The translations under genes were made by a program, and so were the position numbers. From positions 1 through 7,953 of the forward strand of contig JAKAQT010000070.1 in NCBI GenBank assembly GCA_021819605.1: a DNA stretch of 7,953 nucleotides, read 5' to 3'. The notes beneath the pieces are model-generated. The model saw only the letters and a program-made list of their open reading frames with translations, had not been told where the DNA came from and did not search any database. This DNA is from Thermoplasmata archaeon (GTDB lineage: Archaea > Thermoplasmatota > Thermoplasmata > Thermoplasmatales > Thermoplasmataceae). Shown one piece after another: positions 1 through 6,201 of the stretch; the first letter of the stretch is position 1; every line of letters starts with the position of its first letter.

Positions 1-167
1 ACAGTCTTGCCGTCGATGTTCCTGATTAGTGATTCAAGAATGATCCTCACGGGGTAAGGAAGCCTGGAAATTTTGTACCCATCATTTTCAAGTTCCTTCA
101 GAGAATAAAATTTGTAATCTTTTCCACCCGCCTTTAAAACCGATATCTTCTGGAATTTAGAACTCAT
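1..167 (-). CDS. acnA: Aconitate hydratase (AcnA/IRP type), N-terminal fragment
   Basis: This is the 5' end of a gene that continues past the left edge; 55 full codons are visible. The translation contains FYSLKEL, then ISRLPYPVRIILESLIRN and DGKTV, which matches the conserved N-terminal stretch of AcnA-type aconitases (YYSL..L...ISRLPYS.KVLLE..LRN.DG). The family interconverts citrate and isocitrate in the cytoplasm with a 4Fe-4S cluster; the cluster cysteines and the rest of the active site lie outside the window. I chose the ATG at 167. A second in-frame ATG at 188 adds seven residues (MDYQWIF) and directly follows a TGA. The TATA-like element at 193-200 lies about 29 bases ahead of 167, which favours 167 and a near-leaderless transcript. 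The gene is divergent from gnaD, so both belong to central carbon metabolism. Confidence 0.85.
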   Translation of the reverse strand, partial: MSSKFQKISVLKAGGKDYKFYSLKELENDGYKISRLPYPVRIILESLIRNIDGKT

Positions 168-192
168 GAATATCCATTGATAATCCATTCAC

Positions 193-200
193 TCTAATTA
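193..200 (-). promoter_or_regulatory. Putative TATA box of aconitase gene
   Basis: On the minus strand this reads taattaga. Its centre is about 29 bases ahead of the ATG at 167, so transcription would start only a few bases before the start codon. This is a weak match to an archaeal TATA element and is based on position and composition only. Confidence 0.35.
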
Positions 201-204
201 TGAT

Positions 205-233
205 TTTCCAGCGTTCTCGCGCTAAACTGGAAA
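205..233. repeat. Short inverted repeat in divergent acnA-gnaD spacer
   Basis: The arms tttccag (205-211) and ctggaaa (227-233) are exact reverse complements separated by 15 bases, about 22 bases centre to centre, or two helical turns. It lies just upstream of the acnA TATA-like element and about 100 bases from that of gnaD. It could be an operator for a dimeric regulator of either gene. Seven-base arms can occur by chance, so this is tentative. Confidence 0.25.
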
Positions 234-332
234 TATTTTCATGAAAACGTTATAATGCATGATTAAGGTGAACATCTGCACAGCGCACGTCAGATTAAGG
301 GCTCAATGAACAGAACTGTTTTTCCTGATATG

Positions 333-340
333 TTTAAGTA
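333..340 (+). promoter_or_regulatory. Putative TATA box of gnaD (leaderless)
   Basis: The octamer tttaagta is centred about 26 bases ahead of the gnaD ATG at 362. That is the normal distance from an archaeal TATA box to the transcription start, so the mRNA would begin at or next to the start codon. No Shine-Dalgarno motif precedes the ATG, which fits a leaderless message. The rest of the 168-361 spacer shows no convincing gene. Confidence 0.55.
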
Positions 341-361
341 CCATCCCGGTGATTCGGTATT

Positions 362-1558
362 ATGGCATCAAAAATAAAGAACATAGAAGTTCTTGAGCTT
401 GGGGAAAAGGGAAGGGAAATTTCTTCTCCCTGGAGTTCAACAATACTGCTGGTCAAGCTGACATCGGATGACGGCCTTGTGGGCTATGGCGAAGCGCCCA
501 CAACAATGATGACGCTGCCGGTGAAGGAGAGCATGGAGGAAGTCAGGAGAGTATTCCAGGATGCGGACTTCTTTAACGTTGAGAAGAACCTGAAGGACTT
601 CTACAGGAACTCATTCTATCTGTCAAAGTCCATGGAAGCCACCTCAGCCCTGAGCGCATTCGAGATTGCCAGCTGGGACCTCATAGGAAAGGCAGTGGGT
701 TCGCCTGTCTACAAACTTCTTGGCGGGGAATTCAATCAGGACCTGAGGGCATACGCCAACGGATGGTATTCCAATTGCGTGACACCTGAGGATTTTGTCA
801 AGAAGGCAAAGGAGGCACATTCCAAGGGATTTGATGCTTTCAAGTTCGACCCATTTGGAGACAACTATGACAAGTTATCCAAAGAGGGCCTCAAGAATGC
901 CGTAAATATAGTGTCTGCCATGAGGGATGAGTTCGGGGATTCCGTTGATCTGCTTATTGAGTGCCATGGAAGATTCTCAACACGGGCAGCCATAGATGCA
1001 GGAACAGCACTGGATGAGTTCACTCCCCTGTTCATGGAGGAACCTGTACATCCAGAACTGGAAGTGGGACTGGCAGAGCTCAAGAGGTACATAAGAACGC
1101 CAATAGCCCTGGGAGAACGCCTTCTGAACAAGACAGACTTTGCCAGGTACATATCAGAGGGACTGGTCGACATCATACAGCCAGACCTCACAAACTCACT
1201 TGGAATCCTGGAAAACAAGAAAACCGCCGCCATAGCAGAAGCCTTCGGAGTTCCTGTTGCATTCCACAATGCCTTTGGCCCAATACAGACAGCCGCAACC
1301 CTGAATGTTGACAAGACACTCCCCAATTTCCTCATACAGGAGAGTTTTGAGGCATTCTGGCCGGACTGGAAGCGAAATCTTGTTAAGACAGGATATAAGC
1401 TGGAGAACGGCAGATTTACCCTTTCCGGAAAGCCAGGGCTTGGCATTGAGGTCAATGAAAAAATACTTGAGTCCAGTAAAGTTGATGGCATGGAACCCTT
1501 TGATCCGGTTGAGCCTCCATGGGTTGTATCAGGAACCTATAAGAAGCCTAGGGCTTAA
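362..1558 (+). CDS. gnaD: D-gluconate/D-galactonate dehydratase (enolase superfamily)
   Basis: The protein (398 residues) closely follows the archaeal gluconate dehydratase pattern of Sulfolobus: YANGWY at 131-136, KFDPFG at 161-166, ECHGRF at 200-205, FMEEPVH at 224-230, ALGERL at 249-254, QPDLTN at 273-278 and AFHNAFG at 300-306. By alignment with galactonate dehydratase, E200, E226 and E252 are the Mg ligands, H202 and H302 are acid/base residues, and D275 pairs with H302. The N-terminal capping domain spans about 1-125, followed by the barrel. The family removes water from D-gluconate, and in some archaea D-galactonate, giving 2-keto-3-deoxy acids for the non-phosphorylative Entner-Doudoroff pathway in the cytoplasm. 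Length is normal and no key residue is missing. The ATG at 362 is supported by the TATA box 26 bases upstream. Preference for gluconate over galactonate cannot be decided from sequence. Confidence 0.92.
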   Translation: MASKIKNIEVLELGEKGREISSPWSSTILLVKLTSDDGLVGYGEAPTTMMTLPVKESMEEVRRVFQDADFFNVEKNLKDFYRNSFYLSKSMEATSALSAFEIASWDLIGKAVGSPVYKLLGGEFNQDLRAYANGWYSNCVTPEDFVKKAKEAHSKGFDAFKFDPFGDNYDKLSKEGLKNAVNIVSAMRDEFGDSVDLLIECHGRFSTRAAIDAGTALDEFTPLFMEEPVHPELEVGLAELKRYIRTPIALGERLLNKTDFARYISEGLVDIIQPDLTNSLGILENKKTAAIAEAFGVPVAFHNAFGPIQTAATLNVDKTLPNFLIQESFEAFWPDWKRNLVKTGYKLENGRFTLSGKPGLGIEVNEKILESSKVDGMEPFDPVEPPWVVSGTYKKPRA

Positions 1559-1674
1559 TCTGATATCCGCACAGCAACCTGACCTTGAAACAGGTATTTC
1601 GCCCATAAGATATGGGAAGCTGAGCGGCTGCCAGGTGGCATTTCGGATACAGGGAACCGCAAGAGAAAGGATAT

Positions 1675-2580
1675 ATGCAGGGAGAGGAAAAGGAGGAACA
1701 GGTGCAGGACAGGGAAGAGCTGCTGAAGCTGCGCACGCGGCTCCTGGAACAGATAGAGCAGTCTTCCAGGCTGCTGGCTGAGGTGGAAAAATCCCTTCGT
1801 ACGGCATCAGTTCCGGTGACTGAGCAGCGTGAGGCATATCATTCAACTCCAACAGTGAGCGGAATGGCGGCAACAGGGATATCCAAGCTTGACGATCTCC
1901 TGAGGGGTGGATATCCAGTTCCGTCAAATATTGTCCTGAACGGTCCCCCCTTCAGTTCCAAGGAGATATTCGCGTCTAAGTTCATAGCTGAATCCATTGC
2001 AGAAAATTACCCAATCATAGTTCTCACGCTGGACAGGGAACCATTGTCCATAATGTCTGCTCTTGGCGATCCAGCAATGGTTGATCAGTGGCAGAAGTCT
2101 GGAATCCTCACAGTTATCGATGCATATTCCCGGTTTGTGCAGGTTGAGCCCATGGCTGCGTCAGCAGTAGTTATAGACGGGAGCTCAAACATCAGCAATT
2201 TCATGAAGAGCATAGACTCGGTGTGCAGCCGGATCATAGCACAGGCAGGAAAGTACAGGATGGTTGTTTACTCCCTGACCGGCCTCATGACGCAAACTGA
2301 TGAGAAAACATTCATAAGATCCCTTCAGCATCTTTCCCAGAGAAGAAAAGCAGAAGGATCGGTTTCCCTGTATCTCCTGGAGGACGGCATCTTTGAGAGG
2401 AAAATATACGAGAACGTCAATTATTTCATGGATATTTCACTGGAGTTCCGCACCGAGGCTACCACTGAATATCTCAGGGTTCGGGGTCTCCCGTCGGCAA
2501 GGACAAGAGAGTGGGTTGAGATAATCAGGAACGGAGGATCTGTGGATCTGGGCTCATTTGACCTGAAACGGGTAAGATAA
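1675..2580 (+). CDS. KaiC/RadA-like domain protein with degenerate ATPase motifs
   Basis: The protein has 301 residues. Residues 1-43 are rich in E, K, R, Q and L and look like a coiled coil; about 44-60 is a linker; 65-280 is a RecA/KaiC-type core starting with the family signature TGISKLDDLLRGGYPVPSN. The Walker A position reads GPPFSSKE (90-97) in place of GPPGSGKT: the lysine remains, but the two glycines and the final T/S are lost. The Walker B position reads MVVYSLT (196-202), with tyrosine where the family has aspartate (VVIDSLT). ATP hydrolysis is therefore doubtful; a scaffolding or sensing role is inference. KaiC-like archaeal proteins often act in signalling or regulation, but no partner is evident. 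The ATG at 1675 is the first start codon after an in-frame TGA at 1621; a weak gaaagg lies four bases ahead. It is co-oriented with gnaD after a 116-base gap and convergent with the hydrogenase-like operon. Confidence 0.75.
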   Translation: MQGEEKEEQVQDREELLKLRTRLLEQIEQSSRLLAEVEKSLRTASVPVTEQREAYHSTPTVSGMAATGISKLDDLLRGGYPVPSNIVLNGPPFSSKEIFASKFIAESIAENYPIIVLTLDREPLSIMSALGDPAMVDQWQKSGILTVIDAYSRFVQVEPMAASAVVIDGSSNISNFMKSIDSVCSRIIAQAGKYRMVVYSLTGLMTQTDEKTFIRSLQHLSQRRKAEGSVSLYLLEDGIFERKIYENVNYFMDISLEFRTEATTEYLRVRGLPSARTREWVEIIRNGGSVDLGSFDLKRVR

Positions 2581-2594
2581 TCACAATTTATCTT

Positions 2595-4364
2595 TCAGTA
2601 AAGCGCCACAGCCAGTATTATGACCACCATGAACGCCACTATCATGTACACCATGTACCATGCTATGGAGCTGTTCATGAATTTCCTTGTTGCTATCATG
2701 CACATTCTCCTGTAACCTCTTCCAAGGGAGTTCATTGCGAACCAGAAGACATCTATTACGGAAACAGGCTGGTTATCATTTCCCATTCTGGTTCTGAGCA
2801 CCCTGCGCAGCATGAGCCTTATGTTGTTGGCATAGGCAAATGAGGTATATTCGCTGGAGATCGGTCGGCCGCTGTTCCAGACTTCCCCTGTCCTGGTCCG
2901 GGGTTTCCTGAAAACAGCATATGCTGCAAGTGAGAATACTGTTATGAGTGCTATGACATAATCCGGTGACAGCAGCCCGAAATCTGCAGCGGAAAACCTG
3001 GATTCTATGGTGAACCCATTGAATACCAGCACAGACGGTATGCCTCCTTTGAATACTGCTGGGACCAGCAGCACAGAAATGACAAAAAGTACCAGTATTG
3101 TGGCTCCCACGGTGAACACAGTCACTGTCTCAACCCTGCTGGCATGTCCCTTCCTGGCCCGGAACAGTGCTGAAAATGACAGTATCTTCATCATGGCGCC
3201 GGTGGCCATGCCTTCCGAAATTGCAATAACCGATCCCACTATTATGGCTATGATGCCAATATATCCGCCAAGATACGCCTGCATGAAGAAGGATTCAAGA
3301 AGCATCCATACTGCAAGCCCCCCAATGGCAGGGAACAATCCGGAAAGGGACATGGTTGAAAGCAGGGTTCCCACACGCATCCACCTGTCCTCCGGTGCCC
3401 TGGCCTCCCCGAAATACTCGCCTCTGGTGCTTCCAATGGAAAGGAAAAGGCCAGTCTTTGACACTGCGTGGGACAGTGCGAAGATGATTATGGTAACCAG
3501 TACAAACTCACGAAGGATGCTGTTCCCGGATACAAGGTAGAGGCCGAAGGCTGCAAGAATGGCGGCCTGGTTCTCTATGGTGCTGAAGCCCCCAAGCATC
3601 TTCATGTTCTCGGATATGTAGGCATATATGGATGCAAACAGGATTGAGATGCTTCCTATGATCAGGAAGAGTATTCCTATGTAAACCAGTGCAGGACCTG
3701 CTGCACTCAGGAATATCATCCTGGTTATGAGGAAGACCCCCATGAGCGTCATTGTTGCACTGAATACGGCCGATGCATTTGCAGGAGCATTCCCATGGGC
3801 TATGGGGAGCCACTCGCTGATCATGAATGGCGACATGCCCATCTTTATGAGCGCGCCGAATGAAATGAGAAGGAGCGGGACAAATGTGGCTAAATGGATG
3901 AAGCCGAAGGAGGAATTCCCTGAGGCCACGAATGATGACACAGCACCGGCAATGATCAGGACAGTGCTGAATTCACTGAATGTCATGAATGTGAACGCCG
4001 GCCCCTTCTGCGACCTGTTCAGGGCAACTATGGCATATGAGGGCACAGACATTATCTCCCAGCCAGCTATAAGTGCAGGATAATTGTTTGACACCAGTAT
4101 GATGGACATTCCCAGAACTGTGAGTGACATCAGGGAAGCCAGCCATCTGCCATACCTCTCACCGTAAGATAATGAATAGATTCCGGCAAATACCCAGACA
4201 ATCCCAGCTATGATGGAGTAATAGGAAAGATAATCCCCGTACACAAATTGCGTGGCAGCGAACACAATCGATGACGCAGACAGCATTAGGTACGAGGCCT
4301 TCCTGTTGAATATCCCCAGAAGAGATGCAATACCGAACAGCACTGGCCCAAGGTATGGAAGCAT
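2595..4364 (-). CDS. hyfB: HyfB/HycC-like proton-antiporter-type membrane subunit
   Basis: A polytopic membrane protein of 589 residues with about 14-15 hydrophobic segments, of the NuoL/M/N (Mrp antiporter) family. Channel residues are recognisable: E103 in GWEIMS, K174 in ALIKMGMSPF followed by EWLPIAHGNAPA, K255 in KMLGGFSTIEN, and K303 in SHAVSKTGLFL. The region 485-530 is a basic loop with WNSGRP, corresponding to the W-x-x-G segment of HyfB/HycC C-termini, then a terminal membrane helix at about 568-588. In the family this subunit translocates protons or sodium, driven by electron transfer in the peripheral arm. The start is the ATG at 4364, not the possible upstream start at 4391, because GGAGGTG lies eight bases before it and it follows the stop of the small-subunit gene by two bases. 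It is the last gene of the operon, 14 bases from the end of the convergent KaiC-like gene. Confidence 0.9.
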   Translation of the reverse strand: MLPYLGPVLFGIASLLGIFNRKASYLMLSASSIVFAATQFVYGDYLSYYSIIAGIVWVFAGIYSLSYGERYGRWLASLMSLTVLGMSIILVSNNYPALIAGWEIMSVPSYAIVALNRSQKGPAFTFMTFSEFSTVLIIAGAVSSFVASGNSSFGFIHLATFVPLLLISFGALIKMGMSPFMISEWLPIAHGNAPANASAVFSATMTLMGVFLITRMIFLSAAGPALVYIGILFLIIGSISILFASIYAYISENMKMLGGFSTIENQAAILAAFGLYLVSGNSILREFVLVTIIIFALSHAVSKTGLFLSIGSTRGEYFGEARAPEDRWMRVGTLLSTMSLSGLFPAIGGLAVWMLLESFFMQAYLGGYIGIIAIIVGSVIAISEGMATGAMMKILSFSALFRARKGHASRVETVTVFTVGATILVLFVISVLLVPAVFKGGIPSVLVFNGFTIESRFSAADFGLLSPDYVIALITVFSLAAYAVFRKPRTRTGEVWNSGRPISSEYTSFAYANNIRLMLRRVLRTRMGNDNQPVSVIDVFWFAMNSLGRGYRRMCMIATRKFMNSSIAWYMVYMIVAFMVVIILAVALY

Positions 4365-4366
4365 TT

Positions 4367-5035
4367 TCAGCGCACCTCCGTGTTTCCCCATCCAGAATCC
4401 GTGTGGCCGTTGATGCCACCTCTTGCAGCGTTGAGTGCAGCCAGCACTGTGTAAGGGGAGGGAGGGCAGCCGGCAATTTCCACATGATATTTCTCCCTGT
4501 CCAGAGGAGCATCTCCAACAATGCCGCCCGTAACTGCACAGGCTCCAAGGGCAATCACAAGCCTGGGCTCAGGCATAGCCTCATAGGCCCTGTCCAGCGC
4601 ATCCCTCATTCCAGGCGTCATGACCCCCATTACGACAATTGCATCTGCATGCCGCGGCGTGTTCACCATGAATATGCCCAGGCGGTTTGCATCATACTGT
4701 GGGGAAAATATGCTGAGAAATTCCATGTTGCATGAACCGCAGGCACCGGAATCCAGGGGGAAGACATGAAAGGACTTCCTGAACATTGTCTCAGCCTTCT
4801 TCACTGTGAATATCCCCTGTTCTCCCGTGGGCTGGTAATCTGGCAGGCACCGGCGGCAGAATATGCATTTCTCCATGATCCAGCCCTCCGGTGTTATTGC
4901 ATCAACGGGGCAGTTGCCTGCATCATTTCCGGAAAGGCGTGAAGGCCACTGCGGGGCGGCAGCGGGATCAGCGGAAGGGTACCTTTCGGTCTTTATTCCC
5001 TTTCTCACGCCATTGAGGAACCATATGCTGCTCAC
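4367..5035 (-). CDS. hyfI: HyfI/NuoB-like small subunit fused to half-ferredoxin domain
   Basis: The protein has 222 residues. The N-terminal part (about 35-75) is a reduced ferredoxin: C42 in NCPVDAI plus C57, C60 and C63 in CIFCRRC can bind one 4Fe-4S cluster. The cysteines of the other cluster of a classical two-cluster ferredoxin are absent. From about 85 on it is a small subunit of the NuoB/HyfI family, with C99 and C102 (ACGSC), C166 (GACAVTGG) and C190 (GCPPSP), the full ligand set for the proximal 4Fe-4S cluster. The CxxC spacing is hydrogenase-like, unlike the adjacent CC of complex I. It should pass electrons in the peripheral arm to or from the large subunit. The start is GTG at 5035, overlapping the preceding stop as GTGA, with GGTGGTG five bases upstream (5041-5047). 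In E. coli the ferredoxin subunit HyfH and small subunit HyfI are separate genes. The symbol reflects homology only. Confidence 0.88.
   Translation of the reverse strand: MSSIWFLNGVRKGIKTERYPSADPAAAPQWPSRLSGNDAGNCPVDAITPEGWIMEKCIFCRRCLPDYQPTGEQGIFTVKKAETMFRKSFHVFPLDSGACGSCNMEFLSIFSPQYDANRLGIFMVNTPRHADAIVVMGVMTPGMRDALDRAYEAMPEPRLVIALGACAVTGGIVGDAPLDREKYHVEIAGCPPSPYTVLAALNAARGGINGHTDSGWGNTEVR
4373..4379 (-). promoter_or_regulatory. Shine-Dalgarno site fixing the hyfB-like start
   Basis: On the minus strand this reads ggaggtg, a perfect match to the archaeal anti-Shine-Dalgarno sequence, eight bases before the ATG at 4364. It lies inside the end of the small-subunit gene. It shows that the possible start at 4391 is too far upstream. 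Confidence 0.8.
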
Positions 5036-6201
5036 TGCATCACCACCGCAAGTTCAGATATCCATATGCCAAAGCTCTCCCAGTTGAAGTGGTAATCAGT
5101 GAAGATATTGCCTGCCATGGATTTCCTGAAGGCATCAATATTCAGCAGCGATGGAGAGGACATCTGAATATCGTCAATCCTGCCGTCACTGATCTTGACG
5201 TAGTAGAACAGATCCCCCTGCGGGCTCTCAATCCTGGCTGCGCCTTCACCATTCATTCCAGCAGTATCGGCCTCCGTGGAATTTTCGCTGTTCTCCAGGG
5301 CCTCCAGGATCAAGTCAGCGGAAGCAAGTATCTCCTGGCTTCTCACATAAAATCGCCCGAATGCGTCTGGCTCATCGAATATGAAGGGCCTGAAGCCAAG
5401 TTTCCTGTATGGGATCAGTGTTCCGTCCAGCCTGGCATCCACGTTCATGCCGGCAGCCCTTGCCGCCGGTCCAAGCAGGCTGCCTTCACTGATGTTTCCG
5501 TTGTTCTGCAGCCGGTTAAGGAATATCTTGGACTGCAGCAGCGCATGGAAAATCTCCTGGAATTCTTTCCTTACGCCACCGATTCGGGTTTCGATCCCTG
5601 ATTTGCTGATCTGGCAGCCCCCCACGGATGAAGCTGAAAAGAAATATCTGTGCCCCGAAAGCCGCGATATGATCCTTGCCACATTCTCCCTGAGGTATGC
5701 AATCTGGTTCTGTGGAACGCCAAAACCGGCAGGCTCACATACACGTTTCACAACCTCCAGGTTGCTTCTTATCCTCTCAAGTTCAAGCATTATGAGCCTT
5801 GAATACTGAACCCCCTCAGGCACGTCTATATCCAGCGCATCCTCCACTGCCATCTCGAATGCCACAGCGTTTGAGGCTGCATGAAATCCGTTGATACGTT
5901 CCACCATCAGTAGAGCGTCACGCGGTGTGAGCCCCTTCACTTTCAGTTTCCTGGTCTTCACGTAGGGGTCAACCTCAACATGCTTGATGACTTCGCCGGG
6001 GGTATGCATGTCAAAGGACACGGATTCCATAAGGCCTCCCGTTGCCGGGCCGTATGCAAACGTTAACTCTCCCGGGAGGTTCTGGTATGTTTCTGCAGGC
6101 ATCTCATGTTTATGTTCTGATATGACCTGTTCATACACGGAATACTTTTCCGTATTTCCCACGAATCTGCCCTGGGGGCTATCGAATCTATAATATCTCA
6201 A
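5032..6201 (-). CDS. hyfG: HyfG/HycE-like large subunit lacking all NiFe ligands (Ehr type)
   Basis: A cytoplasmic-arm large subunit of the group 4 hydrogenase/NuoD family, 389 residues. Family landmarks are present: GP at 51-52, MVERINGFHAASNA (99-112) followed by AVEDALDIDVPEG, the R-rich helix after it, GSLLGPAARA, and near the end SPQGDLFYYV and PSLLNIDAF. The NiFe motifs are destroyed. RxCGxC reads R102-I-N104-G-F-H107, and the C-terminal DPCxxC reads D369-Y-H371-F-N-W374, so none of the four metal-binding cysteines remains. The GPxH histidine is also replaced (GPATGG). The protein is full length and its frame is intact, so this is not decay; it resembles Ehr complexes, in which the large subunit lost its NiFe site. 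Catalytic activity is unknown. I chose TTG at 6201, with GGTGGTG four bases ahead (6206-6212); a TTG at 6228 would add nine residues. It overlaps the end of the hyfF-like gene by 14 bases. The symbol marks homology, not hydrogenase activity. Confidence 0.88.
   Translation of the reverse strand: MRYYRFDSPQGRFVGNTEKYSVYEQVISEHKHEMPAETYQNLPGELTFAYGPATGGLMESVSFDMHTPGEVIKHVEVDPYVKTRKLKVKGLTPRDALLMVERINGFHAASNAVAFEMAVEDALDIDVPEGVQYSRLIMLELERIRSNLEVVKRVCEPAGFGVPQNQIAYLRENVARIISRLSGHRYFFSASSVGGCQISKSGIETRIGGVRKEFQEIFHALLQSKIFLNRLQNNGNISEGSLLGPAARAAGMNVDARLDGTLIPYRKLGFRPFIFDEPDAFGRFYVRSQEILASADLILEALENSENSTEADTAGMNGEGAARIESPQGDLFYYVKISDGRIDDIQMSSPSLLNIDAFRKSMAGNIFTDYHFNWESFGIWISELAVVMQ

Noticed and set aside
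259..309. 16-codon open frame on the plus strand (starts MIKVNIC)
   Set aside because: It is too short, has no correctly placed TATA element or ribosome site, and resembles nothing known; probably chance within the divergent spacer.
865..1491. Long open frame antisense to gnaD
   Set aside because: It is an opposite-strand shadow of a well-conserved gene, with composition (serine/proline rich) typical of antisense reading and no recognisable motif.
1577..1595. Hairpin acctg...caggt after gnaD as a terminator
   Set aside because: The stem is only five base pairs with no T-run after it; archaeal terminators are usually T-rich tracts, so support is insufficient.
2581..2594. Bidirectional terminator between the convergent genes
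   Set aside because: The spacer is only 14 bases; the short T-rich run (tttatcttt) is suggestive for the plus strand but too weak to list.
3007..3540. Plus-strand open frame inside the HyfB-like gene
   Set aside because: Shadow of a membrane-protein gene; the translation has no coherent domain and no promoter.
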